A stretch of 64,000 nucleotides of DNA from Rhodococcus qingshengii JCM 15477 (GTDB taxonomy: Bacteria; Actinomycetota; Actinomycetes; Mycobacteriales; Mycobacteriaceae). This document shows positions 45,844-55,575 of this stretch, one piece after another. The notes below the pieces were generated by a model. It was not told where the DNA came from, did no database searches, and saw nothing but the letters and a program-made list of their open reading frames with translations. The position numbers were made by a program, and so were the translations under genes. The stretch's first letter is position 1; the number at the start of each line of letters is the position of its first letter. The stretch covers positions 4,397,001-4,461,000 of the forward strand of contig NZ_CP096563.1 of NCBI RefSeq assembly GCF_023221595.1. The letters run 5' to 3'.

Positions 45844-46707
45844 GTGGGTCGGCACAGCAAGAAGACAGATTCGCACATCCGTCGAAATTCGGTCATCGCG
45901 CTCACCGGACTCATCCCTATCGGACTCGTCACCGCAGCCAACACGGCCGGCGCCGCTCCCAAGGTCCCGTTCTTCAACACCAGCTCCGCCGAAACGGTGG
46001 ACACCGCCGCACAAGCCACGCAGGAACCGCAGGCGCAGATTCTGCCCGCCGTCGAAGCAATCGCCGAGCCGGCTCCCGCCCCCGCGCCCGAACCCGCGCC
46101 GCTGGCTCCCGTGCAGGCCACTCCCCCGCTCCCCGCCTCGATGGCCGAGGGAGCACTCGGAATCCCGAGCGTGAGCGTCGCCGCCTACCAGAACGCCGAG
46201 CGAATCCTCGCTGTCGAGAAGCCCAACTGCAACATGCACTGGACGCTCCTCGCCGGAATCGGCCGCGTCGAATCCGGCCACGCCAACGACGGCAAGGACG
46301 CCGACGCGAACGGCAACCTCTACAAGCCCGTGATCGGCCTGCCACTCAACGGCAGCCTCCCCGGCCAGGCCGTCATCATGGACACCGACGGCGGCGCCCT
46401 CGACGGCGACACCGTCTACGACCGCGCAGTCGGCCCGATGCAGTTCATCCCGTCCACGTGGAACCAATACGCCGGTGACGGCAACGGTGACGGAATCGCC
46501 GACCCGCAGAACCTTTTCGACTCCGCACTGACCACCGGCAAGTACCTGTGCGACGGCGGACTCAACATGCAGGACGTCACCCAGGTTGCCTCCGCCATCC
46601 ACCGCTACAACAACTCGGCCGCCTACGTCGCCAACGTTCTGGCCTGGTCGCTCGGGTACTCCACCGGCATCGTGCCCGCCGCATCGGACCTGCCGCGCAT
46701 CCACTGA
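45844..46707 (+). CDS. Secreted MltB-like lytic transglycosylase domain protein (short paralogue)
   Basis: 287 residues from GTG 45844. N-terminus MGRHSKKTDSHIRRN plus a hydrophobic stretch forms a signal peptide ending near AGA. A Pro/Ala/Glu linker (about 65-105) leads to an SLT_2 domain closely similar to the preceding gene: WTLLAGIGRVESGHA with the catalytic Glu, AVGPMQFIPSTWNQY, a DGNGDGIADPQN loop and HRYNNSAAYVANV. It ends right after the domain, without the long tail of its neighbour. Probably a wall hydrolase from a tandem duplication. Confidence 0.85.
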   Translation: MGRHSKKTDSHIRRNSVIALTGLIPIGLVTAANTAGAAPKVPFFNTSSAETVDTAAQATQEPQAQILPAVEAIAEPAPAPAPEPAPLAPVQATPPLPASMAEGALGIPSVSVAAYQNAERILAVEKPNCNMHWTLLAGIGRVESGHANDGKDADANGNLYKPVIGLPLNGSLPGQAVIMDTDGGALDGDTVYDRAVGPMQFIPSTWNQYAGDGNGDGIADPQNLFDSALTTGKYLCDGGLNMQDVTQVASAIHRYNNSAAYVANVLAWSLGYSTGIVPAASDLPRIH

Positions 46708-46731
46708 CCTACCTGGACTTACCATGGAGTC

Positions 46732-47868
46732 ATGTCTGTACTGACCGAGTCCGACGTTCGCTCCGCGCTCGCGCGAGTTCTGGACCCAGAGATCCGCAAA
46801 CCCATCACCGAACTGGGGATGGTCAAGGGAATCTCCCTCTCCAGTGACAACAGCGTCGACATCGGCATCTATCTCACGACCGCCGGCTGCCCGATGCGCA
46901 CCGAGATCACCGAACGCGTCACCAAGGCCGTCGCCGATGTCGCCGGGGTCGGTGCGATTCGCGTCGAACTCGACGTCATGGACGACGCCCAGCGGACCGA
47001 GCTTCGCAAGTCGCTTCGCGGCGATTCCGCCGAGCCCGTCATCCCGTTCGCCCAGCCGGGTTCACTCACCCGCGTCTACGCCGTGGCCTCCGGCAAGGGT
47101 GGCGTCGGAAAGTCCAGTGTGACAGTCAATCTCGCGGCAGCAATGGCCGCGCGCGGACTGTCTGTCGGTGTACTCGACGCGGATATCTACGGCCACTCGA
47201 TCCCCCGCATGCTCGGCACCGACGCCAAGCCGACTCAGGTCGAGCGCATGATCATGCCGCCCGTCGCCCACGACGTGAAGATGATCTCCATCGCGCAGTT
47301 CACCCAGGGCAACACACCTGTCGTCTGGCGCGGACCGATGCTGCACCGCGCGCTCCAGCAGTTCCTCGCCGACGTGTTCTGGGGCGATCTGGACGTGCTG
47401 CTGCTCGATCTGCCGCCCGGCACCGGTGACATCGCCATCTCGGTGGCTCAGCTCATCCCGAGCGCCGAGATCCTGGTCGTCACCACACCGCAGCAGGCTG
47501 CTGCAGAGGTCGCCGAGCGCGCGGGCGCGATCGCCCTGCAGACCCGCCAGCGCGTCGCCGGCGTCGTCGAGAACATGTCCTGGCTCGAACTTCCCGACGG
47601 CACCCGTATGGACGTCTTCGGCGAAGGCGGCGGGCAGACCGTCTCCGATCGCCTCACGAAGGCCGTCGGCGCCAAGGTTCCGCTTCTCGGACAGATCCCG
47701 CTGGATCCGTCCGTCCGCGAGGCAGGCGACGCCGGGACGCCGATCGTCCTCAGCGCTCCCGATTCACCCGCAGCCATCGCACTCAAGGACATCGCCGACA
47801 AGTTGGCCGTCCGTCAGCGCGGGCTGGCCGGAATGTCGCTTGGTATCAACACGGTTCGCAACCTGTAG
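46732..47868 (+). CDS. mrp: Mrp/NBP35 family Fe-S cluster carrier ATPase
   Basis: 378 residues. The N-terminal MIP18/DUF59 domain (to about 95) has TTAGCPMRTEITE with one Cys. The P-loop NTPase follows, with the deviant Walker A SGKGGVGKSS near 120, DADIYGHSIPRML and LLLDLPPGTGD. The C-terminal C-x-x-C that binds the bridging cluster in classical Mrp/NBP35 is absent: the segment reads ENMSWLELPDGTRMDVFGEG. Mycobacterial Mrp shows the same kind of variant. Expected role is Fe-S cluster transfer in the cytosol. The gene ends at a strong bidirectional terminator. Confidence 0.93.
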   Translation: MSVLTESDVRSALARVLDPEIRKPITELGMVKGISLSSDNSVDIGIYLTTAGCPMRTEITERVTKAVADVAGVGAIRVELDVMDDAQRTELRKSLRGDSAEPVIPFAQPGSLTRVYAVASGKGGVGKSSVTVNLAAAMAARGLSVGVLDADIYGHSIPRMLGTDAKPTQVERMIMPPVAHDVKMISIAQFTQGNTPVVWRGPMLHRALQQFLADVFWGDLDVLLLDLPPGTGDIAISVAQLIPSAEILVVTTPQQAAAEVAERAGAIALQTRQRVAGVVENMSWLELPDGTRMDVFGEGGGQTVSDRLTKAVGAKVPLLGQIPLDPSVREAGDAGTPIVLSAPDSPAAIALKDIADKLAVRQRGLAGMSLGINTVRNL

Positions 47869-47876
47869 AACCCCCT

Positions 47877-47926
47877 CATACGGAAGGGCGCCTGTCACCG
47901 ATCGGTGACAGGCGCCCTTGCGTATG
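47877..47926. terminator. Bidirectional terminator between mrp and tatB
   Basis: Positions 47884-47919 are a perfect 36-base palindrome, so the strand folds into an 18-base stem with a minimal loop; catacg and cgtatg flank it and extend the pairing after one mismatch. It starts nine bases after the mrp stop and ends seven bases before the tatB stop. Confidence 0.88.
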
Positions 47927-47932
47927 TCGACT

Positions 47933-48325
47933 CTAGGTGGCGTCGAAGTCCACAGGAGGACGTTCGCCGGCGGTGAGTGGCTTGTCCTTCGACAGCGTCT
48001 TCGGCTCCTGCACTCCGCTCTGCGGCTTCTTGTCGAAGTTGCCCGTGAAGATGGAGTCGTCGCCGTCGAGGAGGTGCTGGGTGATCACAGCGCGCGGCGT
48101 CATTCCGCGCAGCTTGTTCAGATCTGCGAGCGGTTTACGCAGATCCTCGAAATCGGTGCCCAGTTCTTCCTTGAGCTGATTGGAAGCGCCCGAAGCATAT
48201 TCGCGCACCTGCCTCAGGGATTTCGTGACCCAGGAGACCGCACCAGGAAGCCGCTCAGGTCCCAAGATGACCAGAGCCGCTACGAGGAGGATCATGAACT
48301 CGCCCCAACCGATGTTGCCAAACAC
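47933..48325 (-). CDS. tatB: Sec-independent (Tat) protein translocase subunit TatB
   Basis: 130 residues. A single N-terminal helix ([20 protein letters not shown]) is followed by the G-P-E-R-L-P hinge and an amphipathic helix ([14 protein letters not shown]), then a polar tail. The acidic residue in helix 1 (E9) distinguishes TatB. With TatC it recognises twin-arginine signal peptides of folded exported proteins. It is downstream of htrA, as in mycobacteria. Confidence 0.93.
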   Translation of the reverse strand: MFGNIGWGEFMILLVAALVILGPERLPGAVSWVTKSLRQVREYASGASNQLKEELGTDFEDLRKPLADLNKLRGMTPRAVITQHLLDGDDSIFTGNFDKKPQSGVQEPKTLSKDKPLTAGERPPVDFDAT

Positions 48326-48399
48326 AGGGTCAGCCTACTGTGTGCTCGCTCGGTGCGCGCATGTCCGGATCAACCTCACAGGAAGATCGCAGGGTCCGA

Positions 48400-49878
48400 T
48401 CAGTCCGACACCGGCGTGACCGAAATGTCGACCTGCCGTCCGTCGCGGATCAACTGAACGTTGACAGGCTGATCGACGGTCGTCGCGTTGACCGCAACCA
48501 CCAATTCGTCGGCGCTTGTCACCGGTCGGTCACCGACCTTGACGATGACGTCACCCTCGACGATCCCCGCACGTTGAGCGGGGCTGCCGTCGCGCACGTT
48601 GGCCACCGCAGCACCACTGGTCGCGTCATTGACCGCGGTGCGGGCATTCACGCCGATGTCGGGGTGATGAACCTTGCCGTCACGGATGATGGTCTGAGCC
48701 ACCTCGGTGACCGTGTCGATCGGAATCGCGAAGCCGAGCCCGACCGAACCACCGGACTCACTGAGCATTGCGGTGTTGATGCCGATGACGCGGGCTTCAT
48801 CGTCGACGAGCGCACCACCGGAGTTGCCGTGATTGATCGCCGCGTCGGTCTGGACGGCGTCGATGACGGCGTTGGTGTCAGTGCCTTCACCCGACAACCG
48901 CAGAGGCCGGTTCAGTGCACTGACGATCCCGCGGGTGACAGTCTTGCTCAATCCGAGCGGTGAGCCGACGGCGACGACGTCGTCGCCCACCTGAACATCC
49001 TCGGATTTTCCGAGCTGAGCGACCGTCAGATTGTTCGCCGACACCTTGAGCACTGCGAGGTCTGTCTTGACATCACGTCCGACGATCTGGGCGTCGGTCT
49101 TGGTTCCGTCGGAGAAGATCACCTGGATCTTCGCGTCCTGAGCGGGCGGAACAGCCGAGGAGATCACGTGGTTGTTGGTGACGATGTATCCGGCGCCGTC
49201 GATGACCACACCGGAACCCGTGCTGCCCTGGTCGCCGACGGCGACCTGAATCGACACCACGGATGGCAGTACGGCGTCGGCGACTTTCGCCACCTGAGAC
49301 TCCGGCTGTTCCCCACCGCCGGATTGAACGAGCGTGACACGTGAGCTGGTGAGTGAACTGCGATCGGCAGTGATGACAGTGGCAAGCAATCCACCGACGA
49401 GAGCGATGACAAGCGCAATGCCCGCAAGCGCGGCCAGTGCCGAGGGGGCGACCTTGCGACCGAACAACAGCTCACGCACGTCGAGTTTCTGGGCGGGAGG
49501 CAACTGCACCGGCGCCTCGGACTCTGCGGGCTTGCCCAGCGAGACGGCGGATTCAGGATCACGCCACGGATCACTCGGCGTTTCTTCGTCGGGTGTGTTG
49601 TTCGCCGACGCCTCGGGATCGCGACCGATCGACTCGGTGGCGTCTGCCGGTCGACCGAATGCTTCGGCCAGAACCGGGTCCGGATTCCCGATCACGACGT
49701 CGGAAGACGGGGTCGATCGCGTGGCAATCGGAGTGAACGAGCCCTCGACTCCACTCGGCCGACCGAACACCTGGCGCGAGGCCGGATCGATCCGGGGTCG
49801 ATAGACCGGACGGGGGTCGAGAACCGGCGCATCTGCCGGTCTGTCCACCGAACCGTTTGCCGAAGAATCCGAACTCAC
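48400..49878 (-). CDS. htrA: HtrA/DegP-like membrane serine protease
   Basis: 492 residues from GTG 49878 (aaggggg upstream; GTG 49908 and ATG 49923 also possible). A disordered cytoplasmic part of about 135 residues precedes one transmembrane helix (LAALAGIALVIALVGGLLAT). The extracytoplasmic trypsin-like domain has the triad His in YIVTNNHVIS, Asp in KTDLAVLKV and Ser in NHGNSGGALVD; a PDZ domain closes the protein (GSPAQRAGIVEGDVIVKVGD). It degrades or processes misfolded envelope proteins. In mycobacteria it is essential and lies in the SigE region, as here. Confidence 0.93.
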   Translation of the reverse strand: MSSDSSANGSVDRPADAPVLDPRPVYRPRIDPASRQVFGRPSGVEGSFTPIATRSTPSSDVVIGNPDPVLAEAFGRPADATESIGRDPEASANNTPDEETPSDPWRDPESAVSLGKPAESEAPVQLPPAQKLDVRELLFGRKVAPSALAALAGIALVIALVGGLLATVITADRSSLTSSRVTLVQSGGGEQPESQVAKVADAVLPSVVSIQVAVGDQGSTGSGVVIDGAGYIVTNNHVISSAVPPAQDAKIQVIFSDGTKTDAQIVGRDVKTDLAVLKVSANNLTVAQLGKSEDVQVGDDVVAVGSPLGLSKTVTRGIVSALNRPLRLSGEGTDTNAVIDAVQTDAAINHGNSGGALVDDEARVIGINTAMLSESGGSVGLGFAIPIDTVTEVAQTIIRDGKVHHPDIGVNARTAVNDATSGAAVANVRDGSPAQRAGIVEGDVIVKVGDRPVTSADELVVAVNATTVDQPVNVQLIRDGRQVDISVTPVSD

Positions 49879-49953
49879 TCCGGAGTGCCCCCTTTTTCCG
49901 TCAGTCACATGGTCCAGTATCACTGATCCGCGCCGGGACGCTGGCGCGCGGCG

Positions 49954-50313
49954 TCATTTGCGCCAGCGACGGGACAACCTCTTGCTGATGGTGGAGAAGC
50001 CGGCGGGTTGATTACCGACGGAACTGTCGGCGTTTTCCGAATTCGGCCCGGTAGTCGGACTGTTGCACGAAGGAATCTGGCTGAGAAGTCCCACCAGGGA
50101 CAACGGCATCGTCATCTCGCCGCTTCGACGCAGCGCACCACGTGCCTGCTGCTGAGCATCGACGGCCGCAGCGCACTCGGCGCAGATCGAGATGTGATGC
50201 GAGGCCCGCAAGTAGGCCTGCATTCGGAGTTCTCCGTCGACGTAGGCAGCGATTGCCTCGCTGGCCAGATGTTCGGTCGAACCGAACTGGCGATGTGCCC
50301 GCGCCTCCGTCAT
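49954..50313 (-). CDS. rseA: Anti-sigma-E factor RseA
   Basis: 119 residues from ATG 50313 (ggaggg upstream); a longer open frame to 50436 overlaps sigE. It carries the zinc anti-sigma motif H-x3-C-x2-C: H40, C44, C47 in HHISICAECA, preceded by AIAAYVDGELRMQAYLRA. No membrane helix is evident, consistent with the soluble mycobacterial RseA. It binds SigE and is released by oxidation or proteolysis after phosphorylation in relatives. It is encoded 52 bases after sigE. Confidence 0.88.
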   Translation of the reverse strand: MTEARAHRQFGSTEHLASEAIAAYVDGELRMQAYLRASHHISICAECAAAVDAQQQARGALRRSGEMTMPLSLVGLLSQIPSCNSPTTGPNSENADSSVGNQPAGFSTISKRLSRRWRK

Positions 50314-50365
50314 TCGTCCCTCCAGGTGATTGACCACGTCCCGCTCTGTAGCTCGAACCCGACCG

Positions 50366-51187
50366 TCAGAAACCGACGAGTTCGGATTCGGCTGCGCGCT
50401 GCGCTGCCAGATGATCACGAATCGCCTGTCGCCCACGATGGATACGGCTACGAACCGTTCCGAGCTTCACTCCCAGTGTGGCACCGATTTCCTCGTACGA
50501 CAGACCTTCGATGTCACAGAGCACGACAGCGGCACGAAATTCAGGTGCGAGCGAGTCCAGTGCGGCCTGCAGACCTGCGTCGAGGCGCGCGTCGTGGTAG
50601 ATCTGCTCGGGGTCGGGACCGGGCGAGGGAACGCGGTCGTAGTCCTCGGGCAGCGCTTCCATACGGATGCGATTGCGTCGGCGAACCATGTCGAGGAACA
50701 GGTTTGTGGTGATGCGGTGCAACCAGCCCTCGAAAGTTCCGGGCTGATAATCGGAGAGCGAGCGGAACACCCGGATGAAGGTGTCCTGCGTCAAGTCCTC
50801 GGCGTCCTGGGCATCGCCTGACAACCGGTAGGCCAGGCGGTACACCCGGTCACCGTGCTGACGCACGAGTTCGTCCCAAGACGGCATGGAGGACTTCTCA
50901 CCAGTTGCATCGAACACAGCAGTGCCGATCAATTCGGAATCCACAGCCGATTCCGTCGTCAAAACTTCCGACTCTCGAGGGCGAGGCTCGTCGTTGACCT
51001 GGTAAATAAGTTGATCCTCCTGCTCGGGATCGCGTAGTTCGATCACCGCGTTGTCCGAATCACGTGATGCGCGATATTCGGGAGAACCAGCCGATGCTGT
51101 GATTTGTTCCCGATCACCGAGCTGCGAAAGATCAACTTGGTAGAAATCGATACCGCCGTGCGATCTTCGATCCGGCGATGTATACAC
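50366..51187 (-). CDS. sigE: ECF RNA polymerase sigma factor SigE
   Basis: 273 residues from GTG 51187. The N-terminal extension of about 100 residues is poorly conserved and start choice is uncertain, as in mycobacterial sigE, where several starts are used. Region 2: [20 protein letters not shown] and [17 protein letters not shown]; region 4: [20 protein letters not shown] and [17 protein letters not shown]. It directs transcription under envelope, heat and oxidative stress, in front of its anti-sigma factor and the HtrA protease. Confidence 0.93.
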   Translation of the reverse strand: MYTSPDRRSHGGIDFYQVDLSQLGDREQITASAGSPEYRASRDSDNAVIELRDPEQEDQLIYQVNDEPRPRESEVLTTESAVDSELIGTAVFDATGEKSSMPSWDELVRQHGDRVYRLAYRLSGDAQDAEDLTQDTFIRVFRSLSDYQPGTFEGWLHRITTNLFLDMVRRRNRIRMEALPEDYDRVPSPGPDPEQIYHDARLDAGLQAALDSLAPEFRAAVVLCDIEGLSYEEIGATLGVKLGTVRSRIHRGRQAIRDHLAAQRAAESELVGF

Positions 51188-51228
51188 CTTTTCTCATCGC
51201 GGTGTGCACGCCATATGAGGAGCCTGAG

Positions 51229-51244
51229 GGATTCCTGAGAATCC
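51229..51244. promoter_or_regulatory. Small inverted repeat between sigE and O-methyltransferase
   Basis: ggattc (51229-51234) and gaatcc (51239-51244) with a 4-base centre sit in the 105-base divergent gap. It could be an operator shared by both genes. The support is symmetry alone. Confidence 0.25.
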
Positions 51245-51292
51245 TGGTGACTGCGCGCCTTGCAGCGACAATCCGAACCGCCCGATAACCTC

Positions 51293-51928
51293 ATGAGCGT
51301 GACCCACGCCGAACAGATACTCCGCCACGTCGAGGACGTAGTTTCCGAGGACGAGATTTTGACCGCGGCGCGAGATCGAGCGCTGGATCTCGGAGCCCAT
51401 CCGGTGACGCCCGCCGTCGGTGCGACGCTCGCGATGTTCGCGAGGATGCTCGACGCGAAGACGGCCGTCGAGGTGGGTACCGGAGCCGGCGTGAGCAGCC
51501 TGTGGCTTCTGCACGGAATGCGCGACGACGGCGTCCTGACCACGATCGACAGCGAACCCGAACATCAGCGGGCCGCCAAGCTGACCTTCCGCGAAAGCGG
51601 AATCGCTCCGGCACGCACTCGCCTGATCAACGGACGGGCTCTCGACGTGCTTCCCCGGCTCGCGGACGGCGGCTACGACCTGGTGTTCGTCGACTGCGCC
51701 GCGATCGACCACCCGCACTACGTCCGCGAAGGTGTCCGCCTGCTGCGCTCCGGCGGTGTCATCGTTCTGCACAACGCCCTGGCCGACGGCCGCGTTGCAG
51801 ACAGCTCCGCACGCGACGCGACAACGGTTGCGGTCCGAGAAGCGGCAAAGGCCGTGACCGAGGACGAGCGACTCATTCGAGTCCTCCTCCCCCTCGGTGA
51901 CGGCCTCCTCTGCGCGAGCAAGCTCTAG
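51293..51928 (+). CDS. Class I SAM-dependent O-methyltransferase
   Basis: 211 residues of the O-methyltransferase family 3 (catechol/caffeoyl-CoA type). SAM motif I is [33 protein letters not shown] carries the metal-binding Asp; [10 protein letters not shown] follows. It is divergent from sigE, exactly as mycobacterial Rv1220c. The substrate is unknown. The 3' end overlaps the convergent glgC by four bases. Confidence 0.9.
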   Translation: MSVTHAEQILRHVEDVVSEDEILTAARDRALDLGAHPVTPAVGATLAMFARMLDAKTAVEVGTGAGVSSLWLLHGMRDDGVLTTIDSEPEHQRAAKLTFRESGIAPARTRLINGRALDVLPRLADGGYDLVFVDCAAIDHPHYVREGVRLLRSGGVIVLHNALADGRVADSSARDATTVAVREAAKAVTEDERLIRVLLPLGDGLLCASKL

Positions 51929-53139
51929 ATCCAGACGCCCTTACCGATGGCGACGACGCCACCCTGACTGACGGCAAATCGTTCGCGGTCACGTTCGAGA
52001 TCGACGCCGATGATTTCGCCGTCACCGACGACGATGTTCTTGTCGAGGATCGCTCGCCGTACGACGGCACCCTTGCCGATGCGCACACCCGGCATCAGCA
52101 CGCTGCCCTCGACGGTCGCACCGTCCTCGATCATCACGTTGGAACTGAGTACCGAATTGCGCACGGTCGCCGCGGACAGGATCGACCCAGCACCGACCAC
52201 CGATTCCTGCGCGAGTCCGCCCTTCACGAACTTTGCGGGCGCGAGATTCTCGGTGGCGCCGCGGATGGGCCAGCGACGGTTGTAGAGATTGAAGATCGGG
52301 TGCACCGACACCAGGTCCATGTGAGCGTCGTAGAAGGCGTCGAGGGTACCGACGTCACGCCAGTAGCCGCGGTCTCGATCAGTGGCACCGGGAACGACGT
52401 TGTCCTTGAAGTCGTAGACCGACGCCTCACCCGCGGCGACCAAGGCGGGAATGATGTCTCCGCCCATGTCGTGATCGGAATCGGAATTCTCTGAATCAGC
52501 GCGGATGGCGTCCACGAGTACCTTGGTGGTGAACACATAGTTACCCATGGACGCGAACGTCGAATTGGGGTCGTCCGGTGTCCCGGGAGGATGGGCGGGC
52601 TTTTCCAGGAACTGGGTGATGCGTCCGGACTCGTCACTGTCGATGCAGCCGAAAGCAAAAGCCTCACTTCGCGGTACACGAATACCCGCGACCGTCACGC
52701 CTGCCCCGGATTCGATGTGGTGCTGAACCATCTGTTCCGGATCCATCCGGTACACGTGGTCGGCACCGAAAACCACGATGTACTCGGGGTCCTCGTCGTA
52801 AACGAGATTGAGCGACTGCAGGATTGCATCGGCACTGCCGGTGTACCAGCGCGGCCCGAGCCGCTGCTGGGCCGGGACCGGGGTGATGTACTCACCCGCG
52901 AACCCGGACAATCGCCACGTCTGCGAAATGTGGCGGTCGAGTGAATGTGACTTGTATTGCGTCAACACACAAATACGCAGATATCCCGCGTTGACAAGGT
53001 TGCTCAACACGAAGTCGATAAGTCGATATGCACCTCCGAAGGGCACTGCGGGCTTCGCTCTGTCCGCGGTCAGCGGATACAAGCGTTTGCCCTCGCCCCC
53101 GGCGAGCACGATTCCAAGCACATGCGGCTGGCTTCTCAC
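51925..53139 (-). CDS. glgC: Glucose-1-phosphate adenylyltransferase (ADP-glucose pyrophosphorylase)
   Basis: 404 residues, the standard size. Nucleotide-binding [20 protein letters not shown], then [31 protein letters not shown] and ITQFLEKP; the C-terminal part is a left-handed beta-helix ([19 protein letters not shown]). It makes ADP-glucose from ATP and glucose-1-phosphate for GlgM and alpha-glucan synthesis. GTG start at 53139. Divergent from glgM with a 132-base gap that must hold both promoters. Confidence 0.95.
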   Translation of the reverse strand: MRSQPHVLGIVLAGGEGKRLYPLTADRAKPAVPFGGAYRLIDFVLSNLVNAGYLRICVLTQYKSHSLDRHISQTWRLSGFAGEYITPVPAQQRLGPRWYTGSADAILQSLNLVYDEDPEYIVVFGADHVYRMDPEQMVQHHIESGAGVTVAGIRVPRSEAFAFGCIDSDESGRITQFLEKPAHPPGTPDDPNSTFASMGNYVFTTKVLVDAIRADSENSDSDHDMGGDIIPALVAAGEASVYDFKDNVVPGATDRDRGYWRDVGTLDAFYDAHMDLVSVHPIFNLYNRRWPIRGATENLAPAKFVKGGLAQESVVGAGSILSAATVRNSVLSSNVMIEDGATVEGSVLMPGVRIGKGAVVRRAILDKNIVVGDGEIIGVDLERDRERFAVSQGGVVAIGKGVWI

Positions 53140-53271
53140 ACCGCTAACCTATCCGCACTGGTGAACTCCCGCTAGCGAAGCAGTCCGAGAGGTCCGATCG
53201 TGTCCCCCTCCGAACGGTCGGGGATAACGTGATCGGTAGCCGGATCGACCACGGGCGGTTAGGTTTAGCGC

Positions 53272-54444
53272 GTGCGAGTCGCGATGATGACCAAGGAATA
53301 CCCGCCGGAGATCTACGGCGGCGCAGGAGTACACGTAACCGAGCTCGTCGCTCAGATGAAACGGCTGTGCGAGGTCGACGTGCACTGCATGGGCGCCCCG
53401 CGCGAAGGCGCGATCGTCCACTCTCCCGACCCCGCTCTCGCCGGATCCAACCCGGCCCTGACGACGCTCTCCACCGAACTGCGCATGGCGGACGCCGCGG
53501 CCGGTGTCGACATCGTCCACTCCCACACCTGGTACACCGGACTGGCCGGGCATCTCGCGTCGGCTCTCTACGACGTGCCGCACATCCTCACCGCGCACTC
53601 ACTCGAGCCCAGACGCCCGTGGAAGGCCGAACAGCTAGGCGGCGGCTATCGGATCTCGTCGTGGTCCGAACGCAACGCCGTCGAGCACGCAGACGCGATC
53701 ATCGCCGTCAGTTCCGGTATGCGACTCGACGTCCTCGACGCGTACCCCGCTGTCGATCCGAGTCGCGTTCACGTAGTCCGCAACGGAATCGACACCGAGG
53801 TATGGCATCCCGGGGGATCTGCGCCGGGAGCACAGTCCGCACTCGCGTCGATCGGCGTCGACCCGGCAAAACCCATCGTGGCCTTTGTCGGACGCATCAC
53901 GAGGCAGAAGGGCGTCGGGCACCTCGTCGCGGCAGCCCACCACTTCGACCCGGAGATTCAGCTCGTGCTGTGCGCCGGCGCTCCCGATACGCCGGAGATC
54001 GCCGCCGAGACGGAGAAGGCGGTGGCCGAACTCGCCCGGCACCGGGGCAATGTCTACTGGGTGCGCGAGATGCTCCCGACCGAGCAGATCAGGGAAATAC
54101 TTTCGGCAGCAACGGTATTCGTCTGCCCTTCGGTGTACGAACCCCTCGGGATCGTCAATCTCGAAGCCATGGCGTGTGAGACCGCCGTGGTCGCTTCCGA
54201 CGTCGGCGGCATCCCCGAGGTGGTCGCCGACGGCGTCACCGGTCGACTCGTGCACTACAACGCCTACGAGCCGACCGCATTCGAGGAATCGCTCGCGGCC
54301 ACCGTCAATGCCGTTGTCGCCGACCGAGAAGGCGCCGACGCGATGGGTCGTGCGGGCAGGATCCGTGCGATCGACGAGTTCTCCTGGGCCGAAATCGCCA
54401 AGCAGACGCTCGAGGTCTACGCGGACGCCGTCACGAGACGCTGA
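53272..54444 (+). CDS. glgM: Alpha-maltose-1-phosphate synthase/GT4 glycosyltransferase
   Basis: 390 residues, GT-B fold family 4. N-terminal MMTKEYPPEIYGGAGVHVTE with the G-G-x-G loop; C-terminal VAFVGRITRQKGVGHLVAA and the E-x7-E motif in CPSVYEPLGIVNLEAMACET. In mycobacteria this enzyme (formerly called GlgA) joins ADP-glucose to glucose-1-phosphate to give maltose-1-phosphate for the GlgE pathway and also supports capsular glucan. Adjacent glgC provides its donor. Confidence 0.92.
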   Translation: MRVAMMTKEYPPEIYGGAGVHVTELVAQMKRLCEVDVHCMGAPREGAIVHSPDPALAGSNPALTTLSTELRMADAAAGVDIVHSHTWYTGLAGHLASALYDVPHILTAHSLEPRRPWKAEQLGGGYRISSWSERNAVEHADAIIAVSSGMRLDVLDAYPAVDPSRVHVVRNGIDTEVWHPGGSAPGAQSALASIGVDPAKPIVAFVGRITRQKGVGHLVAAAHHFDPEIQLVLCAGAPDTPEIAAETEKAVAELARHRGNVYWVREMLPTEQIREILSAATVFVCPSVYEPLGIVNLEAMACETAVVASDVGGIPEVVADGVTGRLVHYNAYEPTAFEESLAATVNAVVADREGADAMGRAGRIRAIDEFSWAEIAKQTLEVYADAVTRR

Positions 54445-54450
54445 TCCGCG

Positions 54451-55290
54451 TCAGATCTTGCGATAGGTCGAGACCGTCGCCGACGCGGTGACGGTGCTCG
54501 GCTGCGGCAGCTTCGCCACGGCGGCAGCCAGATCGGCGGGCGTCAGGTGTCTCGCCGACGGTCCCATCCCCACCAAGTCGAGGACGTCCTGGTGTGAGAG
54601 TGACATCGTGAACTCGACCTCGTCGCTACTCACACGCTCGAAGTATCCGGCCATCGACGATTCGAGACGTTCCACTTTGCGGTCGTCGACCCGGACCATC
54701 GCGAGAATGTCGATCAGCTCGCGCAGATGCCTGTCGGTGGGCGTCAGGACCACCAGAACGCCGTCTTCGGCGAGAACTCGATGGGACTGCGGACCGTTAC
54801 GAGGAGCGAACACACAGAGCACGTGAGAGAGCGCTCCGTCGCGAATGGGCAGTGGTTGCCAGACGTCTGCGACGATCGAACCGATTCTTTCGTGGACCTT
54901 CGCGGCACGCCGGGCCGCGAACTTGGACACGTCCAAGGCTATCGCCCGAGAATCAGGCAGCGAATCCACGACGTGTGCGAGGTATTGTCCTGTGCCTGCG
55001 CCGATTTCGACGATCCGCGCGGGATCCGACTTCGCCGTCGTCGCGCAGGCTCGGGTGACGGCATCCATCAGCGGGCCGAAGTGGCCGGCGCCGAGCAATC
55101 GTGCACGCGCGGCAATCATCTCGGCACTGTCGCCGGTGAACTTCGTGGCACCGCCACTGATCAGGCTCACGTAACCCTGGCGAGCGATATCGAATCGATG
55201 TCCGCGGTCGCACTCGGCGGCGCCGTCCACCAATTCCAGATCAGCAGCACACTGCGGGCAGGACAGAAGATCGATCACGGCGGCAAGCAT
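54451..55290 (-). CDS. 23S rRNA (guanine-N1) methyltransferase, RlmA type
   Basis: 279 residues from ATG 55290 (aaaggacgg upstream). A zinc finger opens the protein: C11, C14, C27 and H31 (CPQC...CDRGH). The SAM-binding Rossmann domain follows, with IVEIGAGTGQYLAHV; the region LCVFAPRNGPQSHRVL corresponds to the VFAP motif of RlmA(I)/RlmA(II). These methylate G745 or G748 of 23S rRNA; RlmA(II)/TlrB members contribute to tylosin resistance. Which base is used here cannot be told from sequence. Confidence 0.85.
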   Translation of the reverse strand: MLAAVIDLLSCPQCAADLELVDGAAECDRGHRFDIARQGYVSLISGGATKFTGDSAEMIAARARLLGAGHFGPLMDAVTRACATTAKSDPARIVEIGAGTGQYLAHVVDSLPDSRAIALDVSKFAARRAAKVHERIGSIVADVWQPLPIRDGALSHVLCVFAPRNGPQSHRVLAEDGVLVVLTPTDRHLRELIDILAMVRVDDRKVERLESSMAGYFERVSSDEVEFTMSLSHQDVLDLVGMGPSARHLTPADLAAAVAKLPQPSTVTASATVSTYRKI

Positions 55291-55329
55291 TGATCCGTCC
55301 TTTCGGCTACCGGCGGTGCGCACACACTT

Positions 55330-55361
55330 CAGGCCCCGTACCGAAACGGATACGGAGCCTG
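55330..55361 (-). terminator. Hairpin downstream of DUF3117 gene
   Basis: caggc-c-ccgta (55330-55340) pairs with tacgg-a-gcctg (55351-55361) with one mismatch around a 10-base loop. It lies about 50 bases after the DUF3117 stop in the reading direction. There is no T-run, so it may be a weak or Rho-assisted terminator. Confidence 0.4.
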
Positions 55362-55407
55362 CGTGCAATCACGTGCTGTTGTTTGTACTGCTACAACCTG
55401 GACCCGA

Positions 55408-55575
55408 CTAGCTGGTGACGTTCGTGAGTTCCACACCGAGCGCTGCAGCTTCATCCGGGGTCAGCTCGACGACGAGGCGTCCGCCACCCTCGAGTGGAAC
55501 CCGCATGACGATTCCTCGTCCCTCTTTGGTTGCTTCGAGGGGACCGTCCCCGGTCCGGGGCTTCATGGCCGCCAT
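55408..55575 (-). CDS. DUF3117 small conserved actinobacterial protein
   Basis: 55 residues: MAAMKPRTGDGPLEATKEGR at the start and VELTPDEAAALGVELTNV at the end. The sequence matches the highly conserved Actinobacteria-wide DUF3117 family (M. tuberculosis Rv1211 position). No cysteine, membrane segment or catalytic motif is present; the C-terminus resembles a short strand-helix. ATG 55575 follows a gggagcagagg site; the longer frame to 55665 lacks one. Function unknown. Confidence 0.88.
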   Translation of the reverse strand: MAAMKPRTGDGPLEATKEGRGIVMRVPLEGGGRLVVELTPDEAAALGVELTNVTS

